Assembly (NCBI GenBank): GCA_039933635.1
Contig: JBDTNQ010000007.1
Coordinates: 21,206-85,205, forward strand
DNA length: 64,000 bases
Origin: JBDTNQ01 sp039933635
Lineage (GTDB): Bacteria > Acidobacteriota > Vicinamibacteria > Vicinamibacterales > SCN-69-37
Direction: 5' to 3'
Positions 8,862-17,349 of this stretch are shown piece by piece. Each line of letters opens with the position of its first letter. The first letter of the stretch is position 1. Both the position numbers and the translations under genes were made by a program. The notes under the pieces are model-generated. The model was given only the letters and a program-made list of their open reading frames with translations. It was not told the origin of the DNA and made no database searches.

Positions 8862-9335
8862 TCAGAAACTCAGTGCGTCCGCCTGGTTCTTGATTTTGGC
8901 GACGTCGATGCCCGGCACGGCCACCACGGCGTCGAGATCCACGAACGGCCCGTGGGCCTTGCGGTATTCGACGATCTTCTGGGCATCGGCCTGCGTGAGG
9001 CCGAGCACGTCCGACAACGCCTCGGGCTCGCCACGGTTCACGTTGACGCGGCCGAAGTGCGACATCAGGTACGTGAACACCGTATTCAGCTCCTCGTCGC
9101 TGCCCTTCGCGCCGCGCGTGATCATGTTCTCGATCACTTCCTGCCACTGATCCGCCGATCGCCGCGATGCGACGATGCGCTCAGGCGTATGGCAGTTGCC
9201 GCACACACGTTTGAACACTGGGACGCCAGGGTCCTCCGCCTGAGGCTGTGCCGCCGCGAGCGCGCCCGCCACCATCGCGGGCACCGTCGCCACGAGGGCC
9301 CAGCCAAGGAACATTCCAGTCGTCAATCGTCTCAT
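8862..9335 (-). CDS. Secreted c-type cytochrome fused to helix-hairpin-helix domain
   Basis: 157 residues. A signal peptide (LGWALVATVPAMVAGALAAAQ) precedes one heme motif, CGNCH (residues 45-49), with a possible distal Met in the ENMITRG segment (about 71). Residues 97-150 then match the ComEA-like helix-hairpin-helix pattern: VNVNRGEPEALSDVLGLTQADAQKIV is the usual N-A-x-x-x-x-L-x-x-L-P-G type module with a second hairpin at AVVAVPGID. A periplasmic heme protein carrying this domain is unusual. Its start overlaps the stop of the upstream epimerase gene by 4 bp, so they are coupled. Function is not known. Confidence 0.75.
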   Translation of the reverse strand: MRRLTTGMFLGWALVATVPAMVAGALAAAQPQAEDPGVPVFKRVCGNCHTPERIVASRRSADQWQEVIENMITRGAKGSDEELNTVFTYLMSHFGRVNVNRGEPEALSDVLGLTQADAQKIVEYRKAHGPFVDLDAVVAVPGIDVAKIKNQADALSF

Positions 9336-10183
9336 CGTCGTAGTTGCGGCACATTCTGCTTCAGGAACGCCACGCCATCGAATGCGATCGCGTCGGGCGT
9401 CACTTCGATGTCCCGCCAGATGGCCGCCGCGGCACTGAGATCACCGAGCGCAAAACCGAAACTCTCGATCGTCAGCCACCCGTCGTAGCCGAGCGTCTCG
9501 ATGGCGCGAAAGACGCCGGGCCAATCGACGTGCCCGCTGCCGGGCGTGCCGCGATCGTTCTCCGACGTGTGGATGTATTTCACGTGACGTCCGCCCCGCA
9601 CGAGCGCGCCGGCGACGTCCTTCGCTTCGATATTCGCGTGAAATGTATCGAAGAGCAAGCCGACCCTCGGGTGGTCGACGGCCTCGCACAACGCCACGCC
9701 ATCGTCGATCGTGTTCAGGAAATAGGTCTCGAAGCGATTCAGCGGCTCGATCGCCAGCGTGACGCCATCGGCCTCGAGCGTCGGCGCCAATGTCTGATAG
9801 GCCTCGACCGCCCGCTTCCACTCGTCCGCCGTGCGCCGCCGTCCGGGCAGCTCGCCGACCGGTGTGTAGAGCGGGCCAGCGACGACGTCAGCGCCGAGGT
9901 CGGCGACCACGTGGATGATGTCGCGGACGTTGTTGATGGACTGCTGGCGGATGGCGGCATCCTCAGTCACCAGGCTGAATCCGGGCAGGAGCACGGCGGA
10001 TGCGGCGCATGTCAGGCCATGCTCGGCGAGTGCCTCGCGAATGTAGCGGGTCTCGAAACCGGCCGGCCTGAACACCGGGAGTTCGATGCCGTCGAAGCCG
10101 TGCTGGGCCAGCTTCGCCAGCACCGGCAGTTGTGCGCGCGTAAACTCCGCGCCCCAGATGTACGTCGTCACGCCACATTTCAC
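9332..10183 (-). CDS. Sugar isomerase/epimerase, TIM barrel (tagatose/psicose 3-epimerase-like)
   Basis: 283 residues from GTG 10183, preferred because GGAGA precedes it by five bases and relatives begin like MKxGVTTYIWGAEF; ATG 10201 is the alternative. The metal-binding residues of the D-tagatose/D-psicose 3-epimerase branch of the xylose-isomerase-like superfamily are visible: Glu in IEPLNRFE, Asp in FDTFHANIE, His/Arg in HTSENDRGTPGSGHVDW, and the final Glu in IESFGFA. No signal peptide is present, so it is cytoplasmic. It is coupled to a secreted cytochrome-HhH protein. The sugar substrate is unknown. Confidence 0.8.
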   Translation of the reverse strand: MKCGVTTYIWGAEFTRAQLPVLAKLAQHGFDGIELPVFRPAGFETRYIREALAEHGLTCAASAVLLPGFSLVTEDAAIRQQSINNVRDIIHVVADLGADVVAGPLYTPVGELPGRRRTADEWKRAVEAYQTLAPTLEADGVTLAIEPLNRFETYFLNTIDDGVALCEAVDHPRVGLLFDTFHANIEAKDVAGALVRGGRHVKYIHTSENDRGTPGSGHVDWPGVFRAIETLGYDGWLTIESFGFALGDLSAAAAIWRDIEVTPDAIAFDGVAFLKQNVPQLRR

Positions 10184-10257
10184 GAAAGTCTCCAGAATCA
10201 TTTTATTCCGCGCGCCAATCGGGAGATACTCTCGGCATTCGGTCCGAGGGAGGTCTC

Positions 10258-11370
10258 ATGGAACGCCGGGCATTTCTGGCCACGACCACGGCTGCGCTCG
10301 CGATGCCGGCGTGGCGCGCCATTACGTCGGCCGCCGCGACGGAACGCCATCTCATCTACGCGGCCACGCCCGGCATTCGAAACTACCTGTCGTACGGTGG
10401 CATCGGTGTCCTGGTGTTCGACGCGAGCGACGGCTACAAGCTGGTGAAGCGCATTCCGACCTGGCCGGAGCCGGCCAACGGGCAGGAAGCGGAGAACGTC
10501 AAGGGCATTGCCGCCAGCGCGAAGACGGGCCGCTTGTACGTGAGCACGACGAAGCGCATCGGCTGCATCGACCTCGCGACTGAGAAGATGGTCTGGGATC
10601 AGACGTACGAAGGCGGCTGCGATCGGATCGCGCTCTCGCCCGATGGACGAACGATCTGGGCCCCCTCGTTCGAGGGTCCGCACTGGACGGTGATCGACGC
10701 GATCTCCGGCAAGGCGACCGCGAAGGTCGTGCTCAACTCAAGTGCGCACAACACGATCTATTCTCCGACCGGCGCCCGCGTCTACATGGCGGGCCTGCGA
10801 TCGCCGCTTCTGGCGGTGGCGGACACGCGCACGAACAAGGTGGTCAACAACGTCGGACCGTTCGGCAATTCCATCCGCCCCTTCACCATCAACGGCTCCG
10901 AGACGCTCTGCTTCGTGAACGTCAACGAGCTGCTGGGATTCGAGGTCGGCGATCTCAAGACCGGCAAGAAGCTGCACAGGGTGGTCATCGAGGGCTACGA
11001 GCAGGGCCCGGTCGACCGCCACGGTTGCCCGAGTCACGGCGTGGCGCTGACGCCCGACGAACGCGAGCTGTGGGTGGCCGACGGTCACAACAAGATGATT
11101 CACGTGTTCGACAACACCGTGATGCCGCCAAAGCAGATGACGAGCCTGCCCGTGCGCGATCAGCCGGGCTGGATCACCTTCAGCATCGATGGCCGCTTCG
11201 CCTATCCGTCGACCGGCGAAGTGTTCGACGTGAAGACGCACAAGGTGATCGCGACGTTCACCGACGAGGTCGGCCGCCGCGTCGGATCCGAGAAGCTGGT
11301 GGAGATCGTGACCGACGCCGGCAGGCCCGTGCGCGCCGGCGACCAGTTCGGGATTGGCGCGAGGAAGTAG
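10258..11370 (+). CDS. Exported YVTN-type beta-propeller protein
   Basis: 370 residues with a strong GAGGGAGG ribosome binding site. The N-terminus MERRAFLATTTAALAMPAWR carries a twin-arginine-like RRAFLA motif and a hydrophobic stretch, so Tat export is likely. The rest is made of propeller repeats such as GRLYVSTTKRIGCIDLATEKMVW, LSPDGRTIWAPSF, ARVYMAGL, LTPDERELWVADG and FSIDGRFAYPS, in the pattern of YVTN/cytochrome-d1-like propellers. It diverges from the epimerase gene. No catalytic motif is seen, so a binding or scaffold role is as likely as an enzymatic one. Confidence 0.75.
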   Translation: MERRAFLATTTAALAMPAWRAITSAAATERHLIYAATPGIRNYLSYGGIGVLVFDASDGYKLVKRIPTWPEPANGQEAENVKGIAASAKTGRLYVSTTKRIGCIDLATEKMVWDQTYEGGCDRIALSPDGRTIWAPSFEGPHWTVIDAISGKATAKVVLNSSAHNTIYSPTGARVYMAGLRSPLLAVADTRTNKVVNNVGPFGNSIRPFTINGSETLCFVNVNELLGFEVGDLKTGKKLHRVVIEGYEQGPVDRHGCPSHGVALTPDERELWVADGHNKMIHVFDNTVMPPKQMTSLPVRDQPGWITFSIDGRFAYPSTGEVFDVKTHKVIATFTDEVGRRVGSEKLVEIVTDAGRPVRAGDQFGIGARK

Positions 11371-11381
11371 GACGCGCCGTT

Positions 11382-11453
11382 CCGTCGGTCCCCGGACCTT
11401 GACCTCCGTGGGTCCCTGGACCTTGACCTCTGTGGAACCCTGGACCTTCAGGT
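11382..11453. repeat. 24-bp tandem repeat, three units
   Basis: Units at 11382-11405, 11406-11429 and 11430-11453. The first two differ at 2 of 24 bases (CCGTCGGTCCCCGGACCTTG versus CCGTGGGTCCCTGGACCTTG); the third is more diverged. Each unit holds the short inverted sequence GGTCC...GGACC. It lies in the non-coding gap between the propeller gene and tRNA-Pro. Confidence 0.8.
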
Positions 11454-11489
11454 CCGGGGCCGCGGCGCAGTGATACGATGAGCGTTCAG

Positions 11490-11567
<78 letters not shown>

Positions 11568-11802
11568 TCGCTCACCTCTCGGTTCGCTCGGCACGAATCC
11601 AGTGCCCCATCAGTCCTTCTCAAGCGGGGCAATGTTTGTGCGCCCGAGCCAGACCTGACTGGTCACGGGCTAGTAGCGGTCCCACATGGGTACCGCTACC
11701 ATTGCAGCTCCGCTTCTGAACCTCTTCGGCACGTCGGCAACTTTACCGACCACAAGAGACGGCACCACCCGCGCGCAACCTGTCGACCTTAAGAAGGACA
11801 AC

Positions 11803-11955
11803 ATGCCATCCACTACGACCGCACCGAATCGAGAGTCGAAGAAGAAACTCGCAGCCAAGCCGAAAACCGAGGGCCAGTCGTGGAAGACGCGCAACCTCGC
11901 CCGCAAGGAGAAACAGGACGCGCACGCGGCAAAGCTCGCGCCCAAAGTGGACTAA
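11803..11955 (+). CDS. Small lysine-rich hypothetical protein
   Basis: 50 residues. The start at 11803 is chosen because AAGAAGGAC stands seven bases upstream; the longer frame from 11686 lacks such a site. The product is strongly basic and hydrophilic (segments NRESKKKLAAKPK and TRNLARKEKQDAHAAK), has no membrane segment or signal peptide, and is probably helical. Its composition suggests a nucleic-acid-associated or ribosome-associated small protein, but I do not recognise a family. It is followed by a GC-rich hairpin. Confidence 0.5.
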   Translation: MPSTTTAPNRESKKKLAAKPKTEGQSWKTRNLARKEKQDAHAAKLAPKVD

Positions 11956-11971
11956 TCGGGATTAGAACCGG

Positions 11972-12005
11972 GGCCGGCGACACGACGCGAACACGTGTCC
12001 CGGCC
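11972..12005 (+). terminator. Hairpin after the small basic gene
   Basis: Stem GGCCGG-(C bulge)-GACACG at 11972-11984 pairs with CGTGTC-CCGGCC at 11994-12005 around a nine-base loop. There is no T run, so it may terminate weakly or act as an RNA 3' end stabiliser. Confidence 0.5.
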
Positions 12006-12112
12006 GTCTTGGCCGAACCTGGTCTCGGTGTCACTCCGTCCGGTCGACAACGATGACCCGAACGGATGCGGCGCCGCCGGCTTTGGCGTCGCCTCCCGTT
12101 GACGCAGCCGCG

Positions 12113-14257
12113 CTAACCGCTGTCTCGCACGTTGCGATAACCGGCAATCGAAAGCAGCCGGCGGATGATGCGCAGGGACATCGGTCCGAACGGATCGTCC
12201 GTCGTGATGTACGTCCAGGTGGCGCTGCGCTCGCGCGGCACGAGCGCCTCAGCCGCTTCAGGATCGGCGAGCCGCTGCGCAACCTCCGCCACGATGGCTC
12301 TCTCGAGTTCGCCGAACATCGCATGCACCTGTTTGAGGTAGTACCCATGCGGATCGGCGTAACTTTGCGCCACCCACATCGCGCCTGAACGGAGTTCAGC
12401 GACCGCCGCAAGGTAGTCCGCCCACAGCTCGTCAATCACGTGCAGCGTGATCCGGCGTTCGGTTTCCGTTGTCAGGCCGTCACCGGCAAGCGCCGCCTGT
12501 CTCTTCAACGCGACCATCCGCCGCTGACTTTCGATCACCGACTCGTACTTGCGCAGAAGCAGGCGGATATCGAGATTCTGCCCCTCCGAGATGCGCTGAA
12601 TCTGATCCGGCTCGATACCGGCGTCGCCGCCGGCGTACTTCACCATCAGCGCGTCTTCGCGCGACACGAAGAACTCGGAGCTGCCCGGATCGCCCTGGCG
12701 GCCCGCGCGTCCACGCAGCTGATGATCGATCCGGCGGCTCTCGTGCCGGCTGGCGCCGATCACGTGGAGGCCGCCGAGCGCCGCGACATCGGGTCCGAGC
12801 GCAATGTCGACGCCCCGCCCCGCCATGTTCGTGGAGATGGTGACGGCGCCGCGAACGCCGGCAAGGGCGACGATGGCCGCCTCTTCCTCTTCGTGCCGGG
12901 CGTTCAACAATGCGTGAGGGACATCTTCGAGTGCGCGGCTTAGCCGTTCCGACGCTTCGATGCTCTCGGTCCCGACGAGCACCGGCTGGCCCGTCCCGTG
13001 AATGCACCGAATCTCATCGACGATCGCCTGTTCCTTCCCGGCCTTGGTCTCGAAGACACGATCCGGCCGATCGACACGAATGATCGGTCTGTTCGGTGGA
13101 ATCACTTCTACGTCGAGTCCATAGATGTCCCGGAACTCCCTGGCCTGCGTCGCGGCCGTGCCCGTCATGCCGCACACGTCGTGGTAGAGGCTGACGAGGT
13201 TCTCGACCGTGATCGAGCCCAGCACGCGCCCCTGCGCTCGCGGCCGCACGCCTTCCTTGCATTCGATTGCCGTCTGCAGGCCTGCCGGCCATCGTCGGTC
13301 GCGGATGATGCGGCCCTTGAACTCGTCCACCGAGAGGACGGCGCCCCTGTGCACGACGTAGTCGACGTCTTTCTGGAGCAGCGCGTGGGCGTGAAGCGCG
13401 TCCTGGACGGCGGTATGCATCGCCAGGTTCGCCGCGTCGAATAGGTTGAGACAGCCGGTCGTCCTCTCCACTCGTGCAACACCTGCCGGAGTCAGCAACA
13501 CCAAGCGGCCCGCGGGTTCACAGGTGAAGTCCGAGCCTGGGCGCAAATGGCGGACGACGCCATCGGCGATGAAGGGCAGGTCGTCATGCTCGGCCGATCC
13601 GCCGGCGATGACCAGCGGTGTTCTCGCCTCGTCGATCAGGATCGAATCGGCCTCATCGATCACCGCAGCGGCGAGGCCCTGGTAGACCCGATGGACACGA
13701 TGGACCCGATCGTCCACGTTCGGGGCGAGGCCGTCGCGCAGGTAGTCGAAGCCGATCTCGTTCGCCGTCGCGTACGTGATGTCCGCACAGTAGGCGGCCC
13801 GTCGTTCGTCGGGTGTCATCGCTTGCTGGACAGCCGCCACTGACAGGCCGAGGCGTTCATAGATACCGCCCATCCACGCGGCATCACGCCGCGCGAGATA
13901 GTCGTTGACGGTCATCACGTGCACCCCGTGGCCCCTACGGGCGTTCCAGACAATCGCGGGGACAGCCGCCAAGGTCTTGCCGTCGCCCGTCGGCATTTCG
14001 ACGATCCGGCCACGGGCCAGCGCGAGCGCGGCCTCGATCTGGCCGTCGTGCATCTCGAGGCCCAGCACGCGCCAGGCGACGACGGCTGTGATTGCGGCGA
14101 CGTCCCCCGGGGTGGTCGCGCGTCGATGCGCGGCTGCGAGCGCGTCGTCGTCGAGCGATCGGTAGCGAGCCCTCAGGCGGTTGACTTCGTCGAGACCTTC
14201 CGTCGATGTTCGTACGTCGCTGCCGAGTCGAACGAGCGAACGCCATACTTGGCGCAT
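12113..14257 (-). CDS. SecA-like preprotein translocase ATPase, short form
   Basis: 714 residues from ATG 14257, which has AGGAGG five bases upstream. SecA motor motifs are clear: MPTGDGKTL (Walker A, Asp in place of the usual Glu), VMTVNDYLARRDA, VIDEADSILIDEARTPL (DEAD box), TNMAGRGVDIALG (usually GTDI) and HQLRGRAGRQGDPGSSEF. The preprotein-binding and helical-wing regions appear present. Standard SecA is 840-900 residues and ends in a Cys-rich zinc tail; this protein stops after GYRNVRDSG with no Cys motif. It is probably a second, accessory SecA; the main secA would be elsewhere. A small secreted protein gene lies 59 bp upstream on the same strand. Confidence 0.75.
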   Translation of the reverse strand: MRQVWRSLVRLGSDVRTSTEGLDEVNRLRARYRSLDDDALAAAHRRATTPGDVAAITAVVAWRVLGLEMHDGQIEAALALARGRIVEMPTGDGKTLAAVPAIVWNARRGHGVHVMTVNDYLARRDAAWMGGIYERLGLSVAAVQQAMTPDERRAAYCADITYATANEIGFDYLRDGLAPNVDDRVHRVHRVYQGLAAAVIDEADSILIDEARTPLVIAGGSAEHDDLPFIADGVVRHLRPGSDFTCEPAGRLVLLTPAGVARVERTTGCLNLFDAANLAMHTAVQDALHAHALLQKDVDYVVHRGAVLSVDEFKGRIIRDRRWPAGLQTAIECKEGVRPRAQGRVLGSITVENLVSLYHDVCGMTGTAATQAREFRDIYGLDVEVIPPNRPIIRVDRPDRVFETKAGKEQAIVDEIRCIHGTGQPVLVGTESIEASERLSRALEDVPHALLNARHEEEEAAIVALAGVRGAVTISTNMAGRGVDIALGPDVAALGGLHVIGASRHESRRIDHQLRGRAGRQGDPGSSEFFVSREDALMVKYAGGDAGIEPDQIQRISEGQNLDIRLLLRKYESVIESQRRMVALKRQAALAGDGLTTETERRITLHVIDELWADYLAAVAELRSGAMWVAQSYADPHGYYLKQVHAMFGELERAIVAEVAQRLADPEAAEALVPRERSATWTYITTDDPFGPMSLRIIRRLLSIAGYRNVRDSG

Positions 14258-14316
14258 AGACGCCTCCTGACACACCACGAGCGTGAATGAAGAACTGCCC
14301 GGACGACCGGCAGCAA

Positions 14317-14604
14317 CTACTTCGCGGACGTGAGCGGCGGAGGCGGACGCTGATAGCGGGAGAGGGGAACAGCGATCGAGAGGATCGACGGCCAGTCACG
14401 CGAGACGGACTGGGCTGGCCGCTCGCTTCGAGGAGCCCTCGGCACGCGCGAGCGGCGGACCGTCACTGAGGCTCGGTCGTTCTTCGACCAGACGACAGCG
14501 GCGAATGGCCTGAGAGACTGAAGCGCACCCTGAGGCGCGGCCATCCCGCCCGAGAGGGCGATGAGGGTCACGAGCAGCGATGCGAGCCCGACCCGGCGGG
14601 TCAT
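14317..14604 (-). CDS. Small secreted hypothetical protein next to SecA-like gene
   Basis: 95 residues from ATG 14604. A clear signal peptide (VGLASLLVTLIALSGGMAA) is followed by a basic mature part rich in Arg, Ser and Pro that ends RPPPPLTSAK. A TGTATACT sequence sits only eight bases before the ATG and looks like an extended -10 box, so transcription could start at or near the start codon (a leaderless message). I recognise no family. Its position directly upstream of the SecA-like gene, same strand, makes it a candidate dedicated substrate, but that is speculation. Confidence 0.45.
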   Translation of the reverse strand: MTRRVGLASLLVTLIALSGGMAAPQGALQSLRPFAAVVWSKNDRASVTVRRSRVPRAPRSERPAQSVSRDWPSILSIAVPLSRYQRPPPPLTSAK

Positions 14605-14770
14605 GTCGGACGAGTATACAGGGCGTTTGAAACGCGAAGCGTCCGGGGATACGCCCTGCGCCACGGCCGCAGGCTGGGCCACCGGATCGTCCTTTCTCTG
14701 GGCCCCTCGCGATCAGGGGATTGTCACTGCCGCGCCTTGAAAGAGACGGGGACGCCCCGCCACAAACTCA

Positions 14771-15408
14771 TTGCCACCCAGGAACCTCGAGCACGTCGCA
14801 CTTGACAATGTGTTCAAGGCCCTGTCCGATCCGACGCGCGTCGCGTGCTGCAGCTGCTTCGGGAGCGGCCGATGTCAGCGGGCGAACTGTCGGATCACTT
14901 CCCCGTCTCGAAGCCGACCATGTCCGCCCATTTCGCCGTGCTGCGGCGGCGGTCCTCGCAACTGGCTTTTCGTCGTTCGTCGGGGAATACCGCCTCGGTT
15001 CGGCGGTTCGCGTCGGTGAACGGCGGGGTGGTATTCGGCGGACTGATGATGATCATTCCGCTGGCGGTGACACTCGCGCACGCGTATGGCGTCGTGGATG
15101 ATCCAGACAGCGGTCGACGGATGACCATGATCATCCTCGGTGCGTACTTGGTCGTGACCGGCAACGCCCTCCCCAAAACCTTTGCGACGGCGTCGTCGAT
15201 GCAGTGCGACGGCGCCCGAGCACAGGCGTTTCAGCGGTTTGCCGGTTGGACGTGGGTGCTCTGCGGTCTCGGCTTTGCGACGGCATGGCTCGCACTCCCG
15301 ACCGAGGCGGCGGAGCCTGTATCGACGGGCCTCGTGGCTGCCGCCGCGATCGGCACGATCGTGCGACTGCTACGCCTTCGCAGGCTGCAGCAGCCCGCTG
15401 GCGTCTGA
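14771..15408 (+). pseudogene. Decayed ArsR-type regulator fused to SdpI-like membrane protein
   Basis: The segment starting near 14810 reads VFKALSDPTR, the classic start of an ArsR winged-helix regulator. Near 14840 the frame breaks: a one-base deletion would restore a reading of DPTRRRVLQLLRERPMSAGEL. The second frame (GTG 14845 to 15408, 187 codons) continues the ArsR recognition helix (SKPTMSAHFAVLR) and then passes directly into a membrane protein with about four helices and a GNALPKTF motif, as in SdpI-type immunity proteins. In sdpRI-type operons regulator and membrane protein are separate; here the C-terminal part of the regulator and the N-terminus of SdpI appear lost. I read this as a frameshifted, deletion-fused remnant. 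Confidence 0.6.
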
Positions 15409-15460
15409 ATCGACCGTCGCCGATTTGCGGGATTGCCCGCGCCGCCAGATCTCGGACTCC

Positions 15461-16465
15461 TCAAGGATTGCTTGCCCCCGGTCCACGTCCCGGTGCCTGG
15501 CCACGGCCAGCACCAGTTCCACGGCCGGCGGGCGGCGTTGCAATCGGCGGATCATCCGTCGGCGGCGGCGGAGCGGCGACGCCGCCCGGCGGTACGTCCA
15601 GACCGGCGATCCAGGTGATGGCGTTCAGCAGGAAGCGGCGATAGTCCGCGACATTGTGCATGTTGTCGTGGAAGTCCGATCCGCCCCAGACGAAGGAGCG
15701 GCCGCCGTCGGCTCGGTTGAAGGCCCAGGACACGGGATCGGGACCACCATTGTTGGCATTCGCGGGCATGCCCTGTAGCAATTCGGTGCGCCTGGCATCG
15801 GTGTACAGGAAATAACGCGAGAACATCTCGTCCCGATACGTCCAGGGCTGCACGCCGTTGAGGACCGGATGAGACACTTTCAACGGGGACACCGTCCAGG
15901 TGTCCACAGGATTGTGTGAGGAATACGGAATCCAGAGCCCGCCGAACCAGCTCGTCAGAAAACGCTTGCCGACCCAATTATCGACCCACATGGTGTAGTG
16001 GAAGATGGCCAGCCCGAGCTTCTTCTGCTTGATCAGCGCATCGAGCTTGTTCAGCCACTCGGTGTGCTCCGCGTCATACGTCCGCAAGTCCGTGTCCTGA
16101 TCCTGCGGAAACAGAATTCCCGTCTCGGTCTTGAGCCATGCGCCATTGCCGAAGATCACAAGCGCGTCTGCATCCTCGAGTTCACTGATGTCCCTCGGGG
16201 GTTTGGTCACGACCTTCACCACCGCCCTGAGGCCGCGCAGGTTTGTGGCATGCTCCAGTTGCCAAGCCAACTCCGTCAGGTCTCGCTCATATTCATGCCG
16301 ACCGGGCGCGCCATGCTCCTTCGGTCCAGCCCAGAACACGATCTTCTTCGGCCGAGCTGCGTCCTGCGCGCGGACGCCTCGCAATCCCGCCATCGAACCC
16401 GCCACGCCAAGAAGGATCATCGGCGCCAGTGCGCCGCGAGCCACCATCTTCCAGAAACTGTTCAT
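15461..16465 (-). CDS. Secreted ThuA-domain protein
   Basis: 334 residues from ATG 16465, chosen because GGGAG precedes it and a signal peptide (MVARGALAPMILLGVAGSM) follows; a frame from 16561 exists but is less supported. The body has the ThuA (trehalose-utilisation, class I amidotransferase-like) fold: KKIVFWAGPKEHGAPGRHEYERDL, the DALVIFGNGAW strand, KLGLAIFHYTMW, WFGGLWIPYSSHNP and a closing HNVADYRRFLLNAITWIAGL. The last 40 residues are Pro/Gly-rich and disordered. ThuA proteins are linked to sugar metabolism but their reaction is uncertain. The CBM9-like gene lies just upstream on the same strand, suggesting a carbohydrate-related operon. Confidence 0.8.
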   Translation of the reverse strand: MNSFWKMVARGALAPMILLGVAGSMAGLRGVRAQDAARPKKIVFWAGPKEHGAPGRHEYERDLTELAWQLEHATNLRGLRAVVKVVTKPPRDISELEDADALVIFGNGAWLKTETGILFPQDQDTDLRTYDAEHTEWLNKLDALIKQKKLGLAIFHYTMWVDNWVGKRFLTSWFGGLWIPYSSHNPVDTWTVSPLKVSHPVLNGVQPWTYRDEMFSRYFLYTDARRTELLQGMPANANNGGPDPVSWAFNRADGGRSFVWGGSDFHDNMHNVADYRRFLLNAITWIAGLDVPPGGVAAPPPPTDDPPIATPPAGRGTGAGRGQAPGRGPGASNP

Positions 16466-16557
16466 TGTGGGTCTCCCGGAGGTCGCCTTTGTCCAGAAGC
16501 GCATCGCGCTCATCCGCCGACACGTCGGCCCGTGGCCAAACGTCCTGCGCTCGTGCC

Positions 16558-17271
16558 TCACTCCATGAACAGCAGCTCACCAAATCGCGCCGGCACGTGC
16601 GGCCATGAGGTGGTGTTCTGCGGATCGGACCAGATGCTCATGCGGCGATTCGGCTCGACGCCGTCCCACCGATTGAAGTTCGCTCTCCACACCGCACCCG
16701 CAACCGGCGGGCGGCGGGACAGTTCCTCGAAGTTCGCCCAGGGGATCGCGACCTCGAGACTCCATCCGCTATCGGTGTCGGTGCGGACGTTCAGCGTGCC
16801 GCGAATCGACGTCGCGACCGTCACGCCGGTCGCATCAAACCGCTTGAAGAGCGTCCGGCTGTTGTAGTTCAGGTAGTCGTAGAGCACGCCGCGCACGTTC
16901 ATCTCAAACCCGTAGTACACCGTCTCTTGCTTCGGGTCCGGATTGATGAAGACCTCGACCGCGTCGTCACGATATGTCGGGTCGTCGCGCTGCAGGAACT
17001 GGGCCGTGATGTCGGCGTCGTCGGCGTCGTAGCCGATATAGAGCGCCTGCGAGTCCCAGAGCACGCGGCCCAGCGTTCGCTGCTTGGCACCGGTCTGCGA
17101 GTCCCAGAGAAACTGCAGCGTCAGCGGCGGTGACGCCTGTGCCCATGCCGCATCGTCGAGCTTGCCGTCGATGGTGACTGCCGATGCCGCCCGCTTGACC
17201 TCGTACCGAGGAATCGCCGACTGCGGCACGAGCGGCACTGCTGCCAGCAGCACGGCGATGAGCATTCGCAT
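16558..17271 (-). CDS. Secreted CBM9-like carbohydrate-binding protein
   Basis: 237 residues from ATG 17271 (MLIAVLLAAVPLVPQ is the signal peptide); the frame itself extends to 17316. The motif VTIDGKLDDAAWAQA opens a family 9 carbohydrate-binding fold, followed by ALYIGYDADDADI, YRDDAVEVFINPDP, FEMNVRGVLYD, GWSLEVAIPWANF and WRANFNRWDG, which is the complete ladder of the CBM9-like family found alone in many soil bacteria. It should bind sugar outside the cell. The ThuA gene follows 92 bp downstream. Confidence 0.8.
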   Translation of the reverse strand: MRMLIAVLLAAVPLVPQSAIPRYEVKRAASAVTIDGKLDDAAWAQASPPLTLQFLWDSQTGAKQRTLGRVLWDSQALYIGYDADDADITAQFLQRDDPTYRDDAVEVFINPDPKQETVYYGFEMNVRGVLYDYLNYNSRTLFKRFDATGVTVATSIRGTLNVRTDTDSGWSLEVAIPWANFEELSRRPPVAGAVWRANFNRWDGVEPNRRMSIWSDPQNTTSWPHVPARFGELLFME

Positions 17272-17349
17272 GGGGAGAGCATAGTGCAGCGCGCGGGCTG
17301 AGGCGATAGGCCACACCCGGCCCGCAGGCCGTCACATTTCCGCTCGCTG

